A stretch of 64,000 nt of DNA from an uncultured Rhodospirillales bacterium (lineage in GTDB: Bacteria; Pseudomonadota; Alphaproteobacteria; ATCC43930; CGMCC-115725), in NCBI GenBank assembly GCA_903828515.1, contig CAIKMD010000002.1, positions 62,001 to 126,000 of the forward strand, in the 5' to 3' direction. Made by a program: the position numbers and the translations under genes. Below are positions 53,924-61,789 of this stretch, piece after piece. Each line of letters opens with the position of its first letter. Positions within the stretch are counted from its first letter, which is position 1. Below the pieces are notes generated by a model. It saw only the letters and a program-made list of their open reading frames with translations, was not told the origin of the DNA and ran no database searches.

Positions 53924-54940
53924 CTAAAGCCCGCGTAATTCCGGCATGACGTGGCGGGCGAAGAGCCCGATCGAATTGAGCATCTCCGCCTCGGTCATGT
54001 CGCCGAAGGCGAATTGCCCGACGAAGTAGTTGGCGCTCGATACGCTCATCTGTTTCTTCGCGTAAGAAATGACGGTGGCGGGCGAACCGGCGATGCCGCG
54101 TCCGTCCGCGGCGAGTTCGTCATAGGTTGGCGGCCGTGGGTGCGCGGGCGAATAGTTCGCGCGGACGAAAAGATGCGTGAAACTCGCGTGCCAGCGCGGA
54201 TAGGCGCGGCGTGCGATGGCGACCGCCTGGGCATCAGTCTCGGCGACGACGACGAAGCGCCCCAGCCCCATCAACGGCAGGGCCTCGTGCGCTCGCGTCT
54301 CGGCCCAGGTCTTGCGAAACCGGTCATAACAGATGCGCGTATTCTCGGCGCTGTCGAGATCGATGACTTTTAGTCCTGCCCGCGCCGCGCGCTCGGCGCT
54401 ATCCGGCGCGTGAACCCCGTACCAGATCGGCGGATGCGGTTTTTGCAACGGCGCCAGTTCCATCGGGACATCGTCGAAATCGAAGTGCTTGCCGTGAAAG
54501 GTGACGCTCGGCTGGGTCAGCCCCTGTATGACGATGTCGACGGCTTCGGCGTGAACGGTTTTCGCGTCTTCCGGGATTTGACCGAACAACGCCAATTCGG
54601 TCGGCGAGGCGCCGCGTCCGAAGCCGATCTCGATCCGGCCCCGGCTCATGTGATCGAGCATGCAGATTTCCTCGATCATCCGCAGCGGATGATAGAGCGG
54701 CAGCGCATAGACCATCGGACCGAAGCGCAGACGCTGGGTGCGCTGGGCGATGGCGGCCATGAACACGGAGGGCGAGGGCGCCATGCCGAGAGGCGTCGCG
54801 TGATGCTCGGCGACGTGATAGCCGAAGAACCCCAAGCGGTCATAGGCCGCGATGGTCTTGAGCCGCGTCTCGTAATAATCGGCGAGCGGTTGGCCGGATG
54901 CGTCGAGATGGTCGAAGACACCGAATTCCATGATGCTCAA
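53924..54940 (-). CDS. LLM class flavin-dependent oxidoreductase
   Basis: The 338-residue protein starts at TTG (54938-54940), which overlaps the stop of the upstream LLM gene; an ATG three codons later (54931) is the alternative. It shows MEFGVFDHLDASG, YDRLGFFGYHVAEHHATPLGMAPSPSVFMAAIAQRTQRLRFGPMVYALPLYHPLRMIEEICMLDHMSRGRIEIGFGRG and PPIWYGVHAPDSAERAARAG, all typical of bacterial luciferase-like monooxygenases related to alkanal and limonene oxidising types. Substrate unknown. It is the second gene of a tandem LLM pair and converges with the large operon across the REP-like pair. Confidence 0.92.
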   Translation of the reverse strand: MSIMEFGVFDHLDASGQPLADYYETRLKTIAAYDRLGFFGYHVAEHHATPLGMAPSPSVFMAAIAQRTQRLRFGPMVYALPLYHPLRMIEEICMLDHMSRGRIEIGFGRGASPTELALFGQIPEDAKTVHAEAVDIVIQGLTQPSVTFHGKHFDFDDVPMELAPLQKPHPPIWYGVHAPDSAERAARAGLKVIDLDSAENTRICYDRFRKTWAETRAHEALPLMGLGRFVVVAETDAQAVAIARRAYPRWHASFTHLFVRANYSPAHPRPPTYDELAADGRGIAGSPATVISYAKKQMSVSSANYFVGQFAFGDMTEAEMLNSIGLFARHVMPELRGL

Positions 54941-56103
54941 CCGCCTCGCGCTTTGTGTGCGGCGGCTGCCGCTTCCGATGCGGCTCCCGCTTCAATGCGA
55001 TTCGCGGTCGAATTGGCGGCAACCTCTGTGTAGCTCCTTTGGCGCAACGCATTGGCCTTGGCGAAATGCGGCTTCACGAATTCGGCGACGAGTTCGAAGC
55101 TGCGCATCTGCGCGGGCCACGGCGCCAGGTCGTTGCCGAACAGCAGAACCGTGCCGAAGCCGCCGAGTTTTTCCTGGATGCGGGTGATTTCGCGGATGGC
55201 GTCGTCGGGCGTGCCGATGATCGCGACCTGGTTCTCCATGGCGAAACGCGAGGGGTTGGCTTGTCCGCGTGGAATACCGGGCGGGGCGGGGACGATGTCG
55301 TGGTTGTATGCGATGAATTCGGGAAAGCCCCAATCGGCGTCGGCGAAGGCCTGCTCGCGCGTCTCGGCGATATGCATCATCAGGGTGATGCGCCATTTGC
55401 CGCGATCGGGGACATGCCCGTGTTTCTTCGCTTCGACTTCGTGAATGTGCCAATTGGCGACGTGATGCTCGAGCACCGCGTCGTTCATCGGGCCTAGCGT
55501 CAGCAACCCGAGCCCATGCTTGCCCGCCGCGACGACGCCGGCGGGCGAACGAATGGTGGTCACCGCCATCTCCATCATCGGCTGGCTGAACGAGCCGACG
55601 CTGAGCCGCGCCTTGTTCAGTTCGAACCACGCGGTTTTGCGCGTCACCGTCTCGCCGTGGAGCAGCGCCACGATGGTGTCGAGGCTTTCGTCCATCCGGC
55701 CGCGCAGTTCCTTGACCGGGATCGCCAGCATCTGCGCGTCGCTCGGCAAGGCGCCGGGACCCACACCGAACATGGCGCGGCCGCGCGTCATGTGATCGAG
55801 CTGCGCCATCGCCTCGGCGAGCATGAACGGGTTGTAGTAGGGCAGCGACTTAACGCCGGTGCCGAGGCGGATGTATTTGGTGCGCTGGGCCGCCGCCGCG
55901 ATCATCAACTCCGGCGCGGCGATCTGTTCCATCCCGCCGGAATGATGCTCGCCGTACCAGATTTCCTCATAGCCCAGGTGGTCGAGATGCTCGGTCAGCA
56001 GCAGGTCGCGCTCGAACGCGTAGGTCGGATTGAGCTTGGTCGAATGAAAGGGCGCGAGGAAAAGCCCGAACCGCATCGGCTTGTCGTAGACCAGTGCCGC
56101 CAT
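54937..56103 (-). CDS. LLM class flavin-dependent oxidoreductase
   Basis: Tandem ATGs at 56106 and 56103 follow GGAGG; spacing favours the second, giving 388 residues. The core reads MRFGLFLAPFHSTKLNPTYAFERDLLLTEHLDHLGYEEIWYGEHHSGGME, then TGVKSLPYYNPFMLAEAMAQLDHMTRGRAMFGVGPGALPSDAQM, close to the limonene 1,2-monooxygenase subgroup. A long Ala-rich C-terminal tail follows. It is the first gene of the pair with 53924 and reads on the same strand as the DUF5996 and betaine-transporter operon, 44 bases downstream of the DUF5996 stop, so it might even be part of that transcript. Confidence 0.92.
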   Translation of the reverse strand: MAALVYDKPMRFGLFLAPFHSTKLNPTYAFERDLLLTEHLDHLGYEEIWYGEHHSGGMEQIAAPELMIAAAAQRTKYIRLGTGVKSLPYYNPFMLAEAMAQLDHMTRGRAMFGVGPGALPSDAQMLAIPVKELRGRMDESLDTIVALLHGETVTRKTAWFELNKARLSVGSFSQPMMEMAVTTIRSPAGVVAAGKHGLGLLTLGPMNDAVLEHHVANWHIHEVEAKKHGHVPDRGKWRITLMMHIAETREQAFADADWGFPEFIAYNHDIVPAPPGIPRGQANPSRFAMENQVAIIGTPDDAIREITRIQEKLGGFGTVLLFGNDLAPWPAQMRSFELVAEFVKPHFAKANALRQRSYTEVAANSTANRIEAGAASEAAAAAHKARGG

Positions 56104-56147
56104 CATTCCTCCCGACCTTTATTCCGGGAAGCCTAGCGCCAAAATCT

Positions 56148-56957
56148 TCAGCTTGCACTCAGGAGCTCACCCGACAGTGCGATGGCGGTCAGCAGGAAGC
56201 CCCGAACAGCGGAGCGTCGATTCACCGGCGGCAACACCTTGTCGGCGGTGGCGACCGCGCCCAGGAAACCGTCGGTATGCCAATGGCCGATTCCCGGTAG
56301 GGTCGGCAACGCCGCCACGGTGGGCCGGGGCCAGGGGCTCACGTAGAAATAAGGCTGGTCGTAATGGTCGTCGCCGGGGCTCATGCCGATGTTGATCGAC
56401 CGGCCGGCCTTGAGCGTCAGCAGGGTCGCAATGTCGAAATGATGCGGCCAGCAGCGTAGGGGGCTGGGTCCGGCGCCGATGCTTGCGACCTTGTCGCGAA
56501 TTTCCTCGATGATGTCGACGGCTGCTTCATACCAGTATCCGAGCGCCTGCTGCTGCAGTTGACGCTCGTAGAGCCCCTGCCGCGCCGGAATCTCATAAGG
56601 CAGCTTCGCGCCGCTCGGCGGCTTGAGGCCGGCAGCCTTGGCCACGCCGTCGATCCATGCGCCGGCTCGCGCATCGCGTTTGCCGTCGAGCTCCAATTCG
56701 CCGTGCCCGGTCGCGAATAGGATGAGCGACGGCAGGCGTAAGCCGAATTTGATTTTCCCGGGGAATTCCGCGGTGACGAGCGCCCCTCCGCTTTCGTCCC
56801 AACTGAGACTGGTATGGCTGTCATCGGACGCCGGGGCCAGGTTGGCGCGCGGGGCACGTGCCAGCCATTGCACGGCTTGATAGGCCTGGAGCCGTGCCTC
56901 GACCAGGCTGTTGGGTTCGGCGTCACCCAGACGCACCCAGAGTTCGCCGATCTCCAT
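56148..56957 (-). CDS. DUF5996 family protein
   Basis: The start ATG (56955-56957) is preceded by AGGGGGTGCGGA; 269 residues result. The protein resembles DUF5996: WVRLGDAEPNSLVEARLQAYQAVQWLARAPRANL near the start, GKIKFGLRLPSLILFATGHGELELDGK, PLRCWPHHFDIATLL with a WPHHFD core, and YDQPYFYVSPWPRP followed by GIGHWHTDGFLGAVATADKVL. His-rich and Trp-rich clusters suggest a metal or ligand site, but no function has been assigned to my knowledge. It lies 10 bases downstream of the YehW-type permease gene, so it is the last gene of the transporter operon or nearly so. Confidence 0.78.
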   Translation of the reverse strand: MEIGELWVRLGDAEPNSLVEARLQAYQAVQWLARAPRANLAPASDDSHTSLSWDESGGALVTAEFPGKIKFGLRLPSLILFATGHGELELDGKRDARAGAWIDGVAKAAGLKPPSGAKLPYEIPARQGLYERQLQQQALGYWYEAAVDIIEEIRDKVASIGAGPSPLRCWPHHFDIATLLTLKAGRSINIGMSPGDDHYDQPYFYVSPWPRPTVAALPTLPGIGHWHTDGFLGAVATADKVLPPVNRRSAVRGFLLTAIALSGELLSAS

Positions 56958-56967
56958 TCCGCACCCC

Positions 56968-57690
56968 CTACTGGCGCGCCGCCAAACGTCGCAACCGACG
57001 GTCCAGCCGCTCGAACCCCATGTCGGCGACGATCGCAAACAACCCCACCACGATCGCGCCCTGAATAACATAGGGCAGTTTGTCGCCGATGAGGCCGCCG
57101 ATGATCGGCGTGCCCAAAGTAACGGCACCCACGGTCGAGCCGATCGTCGCGGTGCCGATATTGACGATCACCGATACGCGGACGCCGGCGAGAATCAGCG
57201 GGGCGGCCAACGGCAACTCGACTCGCCAGAGGCGCTGCATCGGCCGAAGCCCCATCGCATCGGCGGCTTCGAGAACCGTCGGCGACACGCCGGCGATCCC
57301 GGCCATGCTGTTCTTGAGGATCGGCAGGATGCCATAGAGCGCCAGGGCCACGAAGGTCGGCAGATCGCCATAGCCCAAGGCCGGCACCGCGATGGCAAGG
57401 ACGGCCACGGGCGGAAAGGTCTGGCCGATGGTGGCGAGGGCTTCGAGGAGCGGCCGGAACTCGGCGCCCGCGCGGCGCGTGGCGAAGATGGCGCCGCCGA
57501 GGCCGAGGACGATCGAGGCAATGCTGGAGGTCACGACGAGTGCCGCATGATAGAGGAACAAGGTCGCAAAACTGTCGCCGGCATAGACTGGCGGCACGAT
57601 CGCGGGAAATGCCCAGGCGAAGACCGGCGCCAGAAGCGGCATCGCCGTCACGGAGAGGACGAACAGCAGGGTGATCGCCGCGAGCGCCAT
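56968..57690 (-). CDS. yehW: Osmoprotectant-type ABC transporter permease, YehW-like
   Basis: The 240-residue protein has six predicted helices and the ProW/OpuBB EAA loop EAADAMGLRPMQRLWRVELPLAAPLILAGVRVSVIVNIGTATIGSTVGA. The size and position match YehW (about 243 residues) of the E. coli OsmU importer. Opposite helices such as TLFLYHAALVVTSSIASIVLGLGGAIFATRR complete the fold. It starts three bases after the ATPase stop. It forms half of the membrane channel with the YehY-like protein and would move a quaternary-amine-like solute. Confidence 0.88.
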   Translation of the reverse strand: MALAAITLLFVLSVTAMPLLAPVFAWAFPAIVPPVYAGDSFATLFLYHAALVVTSSIASIVLGLGGAIFATRRAGAEFRPLLEALATIGQTFPPVAVLAIAVPALGYGDLPTFVALALYGILPILKNSMAGIAGVSPTVLEAADAMGLRPMQRLWRVELPLAAPLILAGVRVSVIVNIGTATIGSTVGAVTLGTPIIGGLIGDKLPYVIQGAIVVGLFAIVADMGFERLDRRLRRLAARQ

Positions 57691-57693
57691 GGA

Positions 57694-58614
57694 TCAGGTC
57701 ACCAGATCGGCGAGCGCAACCGCGCCGGCGATGCCGCCTTTGTCGTCGCACACCGGCAGCCGGTCGGTATGGCGCAGGATCATTTCGGAAAGCGCTTCGG
57801 TCAGTGGTGCCGAGGCCGCGATGGATGCGCCCGTCGCGGTGAGGCCCGGCCGCAGGTGATCGCCGACCCGTTGGAGCGAGAGAAGCTTCAGCCCGATACC
57901 GGTGCCGCCGATGAAGTCGCGCACGAAATCATTGGCGGGGTGCCCGAGGATCTCGGCGGGCGTGCCGAATTGCACGAGCTTGCCGTCGGCGAGGATCGCG
58001 ATCTTGTCGGCAAGCTGCACCGCCTCGTCGATGTCGTGGGTGACCATCAGGATCGTCTTGCCCGTCGCTTGATGGATGGCGCGCAACTCGACGCGCAACG
58101 CATCGCGGGTGATCGGGTCGAGCGCGCCGAACGGCTCGTCCATCAACAACACCGACGGATCGGCGGCCAGCGCGCGGGCCACGCCGACGCGCTGCTGCTG
58201 GCCGCCCGAGAGTTGATGCGGATATTTCGCGCCCGTCGCCGGGTCGAGCCGCACCAGTGCCAGCAATTCGTCCACGCGTTTCGACACGCGGTCCTCGGGC
58301 CAGCCGAGCAGGCGTGGCACGGTCGCGATGTTGTTGCGAATGGTCCAGTGCGGGAACAGTCCCGCCGACTGGATGACATAGCCGATCCGGCGGCGGAGTT
58401 GTTCGAGCGGCAATGTCGCGATGTCCTGGCCGTCGAGGCGGATCGTGCCGCCGTCGCGCTCGATCAGCCGGTTGATCATGCGCAGCGTTGTCGATTTTCC
58501 CGATCCCGACGATCCGACCAACGCACAGAATTCGCCTTGCGCAACGGTAAAGCTCAAATCGGCAACGATGGGACGCCCGTCATAATTTTTGGCGACACGG
58601 TCGAATTCGATCAT
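57694..58614 (-). CDS. yehX: Osmoprotectant-type ABC transporter ATP-binding protein, YehX-like
   Basis: The ATG at 58612-58614 overlaps the YehY-like stop (ATGA), giving 306 residues, very close to YehX (about 308). Walker A is GSSGSGKST, the signature LSGGQQQRVGVARALA and Walker B VLLMDEPFGALDP, followed by the D-loop. After residue 240 comes a short C-terminal region ending with ILRHTDRLPVCDDKGGIAGAVALADLVT, which looks like a reduced CBS module of OpuCA/ProV-type proteins. It energises the betaine-type importer. Confidence 0.94.
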   Translation of the reverse strand: MIEFDRVAKNYDGRPIVADLSFTVAQGEFCALVGSSGSGKSTTLRMINRLIERDGGTIRLDGQDIATLPLEQLRRRIGYVIQSAGLFPHWTIRNNIATVPRLLGWPEDRVSKRVDELLALVRLDPATGAKYPHQLSGGQQQRVGVARALAADPSVLLMDEPFGALDPITRDALRVELRAIHQATGKTILMVTHDIDEAVQLADKIAILADGKLVQFGTPAEILGHPANDFVRDFIGGTGIGLKLLSLQRVGDHLRPGLTATGASIAASAPLTEALSEMILRHTDRLPVCDDKGGIAGAVALADLVT

Positions 58615-59723
58615 GACGTGGTCCTTTCGAACAGCGCGGCGGCGAGCGACAGCGCGAAATCGGCGGCGAGCGCCAGCAGGATGGTGGGGATGGCCCCGAG
58701 CAGCACGAGATCGATCGCGTATTGCCCGATGCCCTGGAAGATGAAGGTGCCGAGTCCGCCCGCGCCGATCAGGGCCGCGACGGCGGCAAGGCCGATCGCC
58801 TGGACGGTGACGATGCGCAGGCCGGCGAGGAAGGCGGGCATGCCGAGCGGCAACTCGATCCGCCAGAAAATCTGTCGCGGCGTCAGGCCCATGCCGCGCG
58901 CGGCATCGACCACGGCGGGATCGATCCCGGCGAGTCCGGCCTCGAGATTGCGCGCGACCGGCAGCAGCGAATAGAGCACCAGCGCGATGAGCGCCGGCGC
59001 GGTGCCGATCCCGCCGAGCCCCAGCGCCGACAACGGCGCGATCAAAAGGCCGAAGAGCGCGACCGATGGAATGGTCTGCAACAGGTTGAGCGTGCTGAAC
59101 AGCGCGGTCTTGGCTTTCGCACGTCGCGCTGCCAACAGGCCAAGCGGCGCGCCGATGGCGAGTGCGAGGACAACCGCGACCAGTACCAGCAGGCAGTGCC
59201 GCGCGAACTCGATACCGAACACGTCGCGATGAGAGGTATATTCGCGCGCGATCGACAGATGGTCGAAGAGTCCGGCCCACGCCATGGCGGCTATGGGTGC
59301 GGCGAGCGTTAGGGCGACGAGAAGGCGCGTTATCGCTCGGGCTCGGAGACGTTGCAGCGCGTCGACAACGATCATCGCGAGGCAGAACATCGGTCCCCAG
59401 AACCCGAAGCCGAGCGCGATCCGTGCCGCTGGGGGCAGGGCGGCCATCAGCGTTGCGCCGGCGTGTCCGGCCTCATAAGCGATCAGAACGAAGCCAAGCC
59501 CGGCGATGATCAGCGTCGCAATGGCCTGTTTCGCGTAGGAAAGCGCCAGCAGGGCGATGGCCATCGCGAGCGGCAACCAGAAATCTGCCGCCTGCCACAG
59601 CATCAGCGGAGCGCCGCTGATCAGGCGATTCGGCGCTTGGGTGACGAAGGCCGCACCAAGGCACGACGCAATGGCGGCAAGCGTCAGCACCGCAAGAACT
59701 TTGTTGCGGGGGGCGAGGCTCAT
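58611..59723 (-). CDS. yehY: Osmoprotectant-type ABC transporter permease, YehY-like
   Basis: The 370-residue protein has an N-terminal extension of about four helices (LAVLTLAAIASCLGAAF, WLPLAMAIALLALSYAKQAIATLIIAGLGFVLIAY, ALGFGFWGPMFCLAMIVVDAL) before the standard permease core. The EAA loop VDAARGMGLTPRQIFWRIELPLGMPAFLAGLRIV is conserved. The unusually long N terminus and the length (about 385 in E. coli YehY) identify this type. The start at 59721-59723 overlaps the binding-protein stop. It assembles with the YehW-like permease. Confidence 0.9.
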   Translation of the reverse strand: MSLAPRNKVLAVLTLAAIASCLGAAFVTQAPNRLISGAPLMLWQAADFWLPLAMAIALLALSYAKQAIATLIIAGLGFVLIAYEAGHAGATLMAALPPAARIALGFGFWGPMFCLAMIVVDALQRLRARAITRLLVALTLAAPIAAMAWAGLFDHLSIAREYTSHRDVFGIEFARHCLLVLVAVVLALAIGAPLGLLAARRAKAKTALFSTLNLLQTIPSVALFGLLIAPLSALGLGGIGTAPALIALVLYSLLPVARNLEAGLAGIDPAVVDAARGMGLTPRQIFWRIELPLGMPAFLAGLRIVTVQAIGLAAVAALIGAGGLGTFIFQGIGQYAIDLVLLGAIPTILLALAADFALSLAAALFERTTS

Positions 59724-60631
59724 TTCGCCAGGCCGGCGAGATAGTCGCTCGCCACGACGGCGGCATCGTCGCCTTCGACGGCGATGCGGGCGTTGAGTGC
59801 CTGAAGTTTTTCCCGCGTCAATCCGGCGAAGGCCGGGGCGAGCAGGGATGCGATTTCGGGATGCGCCGATAACACGGGCGACCGGATCACTGGTGCGGGG
59901 CGATAGACGGTCTGCGCGCCTTTGTCGTCGGTCAGTACGACGAGCTTCAACGCGGCAAGAGCGCCGTCGGTGCCATAAGCCATGCCGGCGTTGACGCCCG
60001 AAATGCCTTCGGCGGCGGCGCGGATCGTCGCCGAGGTATCGCCGCCGACGAGTTCGAGCAATTGGCGGCGTGCCAGGGTGAAGCCATAGGCTTTCTCGAA
60101 AGCCGGCAAGGCGCCGGGGCTCTCGACGAATTCCGCCGAAGCGGCAAGCCGCACGGCGCCGCCCGAGTTCACGAAGGCGGCGAAATCCTCGAGCGATTTG
60201 AGGTTGTGCGTTTTGGCGAGGTCGCCGTTGACCGCGATGGCCCAGGAATTATCGGCGGGCGCGGCGGCCAGCCAGATCAGGCGATTGCGTTCGGCGTCGA
60301 GCGCTTTCACCGTGTCATAGCCACGCGCGGCGTCGTGCCAGACCGGATCGCTTTCGCGCGCGAAGAAGACGGCGCCGTTGCCGGTATATTCGGGATAGAT
60401 GTCGATCTGGCCTTCGAGGATCGCGCGCCGAACGATCTGGGTCGGCCCAAGAAGCAGCCGATTGTCGACGCCGAGCCCGTCCTTCTTCAGGACGATCGCG
60501 ATGATGTTGCCGAGCAGCGCGCCTTCGGTATCGATCTTCGACGCCACCACGATGTTGTCAGCGGCATCGGCTGCAGGGATCGCGAAAGCCGCGAGGAGGA
60601 GGCCGAGGATGCCGGCGATGGCGGCTTTCAC
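59720..60631 (-). CDS. osmF: Osmoprotectant-type substrate-binding protein, OsmF/YehZ-like
   Basis: This 303-residue protein has a signal peptide ending near residue 23 (AAFAIPAADA, then ADNIVVASK). The mature chain matches the OsmF/YehZ/OpuBC family: SKIDTEGALLGNIIAIVLKKDGLGVDNRLLLGPTQIVRRAILEGQIDIYPEYTGNGAVFF and NSWAIAVNGDLAKTHNLKSLEDFAAFVN. The Tyr-rich WEYTG-like element in DIYPEYTG is part of the ligand cage of betaine-binding members. It is the first transporter gene, 9 bases after the NicX-like gene. Glycine betaine is the default ligand in E. coli, but the linkage here points to a pyridine-derived or other N-methylated compound (inference). Confidence 0.9.
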   Translation of the reverse strand: MKAAIAGILGLLLAAFAIPAADAADNIVVASKIDTEGALLGNIIAIVLKKDGLGVDNRLLLGPTQIVRRAILEGQIDIYPEYTGNGAVFFARESDPVWHDAARGYDTVKALDAERNRLIWLAAAPADNSWAIAVNGDLAKTHNLKSLEDFAAFVNSGGAVRLAASAEFVESPGALPAFEKAYGFTLARRQLLELVGGDTSATIRAAAEGISGVNAGMAYGTDGALAALKLVVLTDDKGAQTVYRPAPVIRSPVLSAHPEIASLLAPAFAGLTREKLQALNARIAVEGDDAAVVASDYLAGLAK

Positions 60632-60640
60632 CGGCGGCGA

Positions 60641-61702
60641 TCAGCCCCAGGCCGGTTGCACGATCAGCTTCGGGTCGAGGAACTTGCCGCGCTCCATCAC
60701 GACTTCGTTGTCGAGCAGCACGGTGCAATCGATCATCGGCGTGTCGATATGGCCCTTGGTGTCGCGCTTGCCGCCCATGTCGTTGTTGGGTCCGGTCGAG
60801 AACAGGAAATTGCCCGAGAAGACGCGGCCCGACGAGGCGATCTGTTCGAGATCGTTGCCGTAGACGAGAATCTGGTCCCATTGCGCGTGCGGATGCATGC
60901 CGAAGCCGAGATGCGACACGGCATAAGGATCGAGGTCGTCCTCGCCGCGCTTGTTGCGGTCGAGCCACGAGGTGAAGGCCTTCGCGTCGACGCCGCCTTC
61001 GACCTTGCGGATGAAGCCGTCGCGCACCTCGAGCCGAACCTCGCTCTCGATCAGGCGGATATAGGGCAGAATCCAGAAATCGCCGGGTTGCAGCACGACC
61101 GTGCCGTTGGCGCTGCCCTCGTCGGGATAATTGGTGATATGACCGGCGCCCCATTGGTCGACCCGGCCGCTGGTTTCGGCGAAGCCGTATTGGCTTTTGA
61201 CCTTGAACTCGCCGCGCTTCCAGGTGAGGTCGGTGCCCGCGTCGCTCAGCAGTCGGATCTCCCGAGCATTGCCCCAGCGCTCGGCGGCGTGCAGCACCGC
61301 CTCTTTGAGGCCCGGCGGCGATTGCAGCTTGGCCAATTCGTCGGGTGCGACGATGACCGAGAGCACCCGCGCACCGGCATCGCGCGCTTCTTTCTGCCAT
61401 TTGGCGAAATTGGGCGGTTGGAACGACAGGATGAGATCAGCGGCTTTCAGCGCTTCCATCACGCCCTTGGCGCGTCCGACCTCGCGTCCGACCCGCGCCC
61501 AGTCCGGCACCTGCGAAATGCCAAGCTCGTAGATATCGGCGCCGAGGTCGCTGGCGGCCGCCATTGCCGCCGCGACGTAATCGCGCCGCGTGTTGAGATT
61601 CGTCAAAAGCGCGATGGTCTCGCCGCGCTTTACCTGGCACAGCTCGAATTCCTTGCGGAAGACCAGCGGAAGCTGGGCCGGGTTGAGGGCTTGCGGGCGC
61701 AT
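60641..61702 (-). CDS. nicX: 2,5-dihydroxypyridine 5,6-dioxygenase family protein (NicX-like)
   Basis: The start ATG (61700-61702) has GAGGAG upstream and yields 353 residues. The protein resembles NicX of nicotinate catabolism, whose fold is related to M29 aminopeptidases. Shared blocks are GRVDQWGAGHITNYPDEGSANGTVVL, SGNFLFSTGPN followed by GGKR, and GHIDTPM. The candidate Fe(II) ligands His264, His318 and Asp320 lie at or within one residue of the positions I recall for Pseudomonas NicX (265, 318 and 320). NicX opens 2,5-dihydroxypyridine to N-formylmaleamate. The other nicotinate genes (nicA, nicB, nicC, nicD, nicF) are not adjacent. A related non-pyridine or peptidase function is possible, since the family is broad. 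It heads the YehZYXW-type operon with a 9-base gap. Confidence 0.85.
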   Translation of the reverse strand: MRPQALNPAQLPLVFRKEFELCQVKRGETIALLTNLNTRRDYVAAAMAAASDLGADIYELGISQVPDWARVGREVGRAKGVMEALKAADLILSFQPPNFAKWQKEARDAGARVLSVIVAPDELAKLQSPPGLKEAVLHAAERWGNAREIRLLSDAGTDLTWKRGEFKVKSQYGFAETSGRVDQWGAGHITNYPDEGSANGTVVLQPGDFWILPYIRLIESEVRLEVRDGFIRKVEGGVDAKAFTSWLDRNKRGEDDLDPYAVSHLGFGMHPHAQWDQILVYGNDLEQIASSGRVFSGNFLFSTGPNNDMGGKRDTKGHIDTPMIDCTVLLDNEVVMERGKFLDPKLIVQPAWG

Positions 61703-61731
61703 GGCATCGTCTCCTCGTCGCGTTTCTTCAT

Positions 61732-61758
61732 TTGACTTTATGGGGCTGCGCCCGTCAA
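61732..61758. promoter_or_regulatory. Overlapping divergent promoters / inverted repeat
   Basis: TTGAC (61732-61736) and GTCAA (61754-61758) flank GGGC-TGC-GCCC. On the plus strand TTGACT is followed after 17 bases by TCAACT; on the minus strand TTGACG is followed after 17 bases by TCAAAT. These are plausible back-to-back promoters for the binding-protein gene at 61790 and the NicX-like operon. The -10 hexamers are weak, so this is a candidate only. Confidence 0.4.
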
Positions 61759-61789
61759 CTTCGACCCGCATTCATCCTGGGGAGGAACA

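Noticed and set aside
56911-58974. 687-codon open frame on the plus strand
   Set aside because: It is antisense to three transporter genes with clear motifs and ATGA junctions; its translation is repetitive Arg/Asp/Gly-rich.
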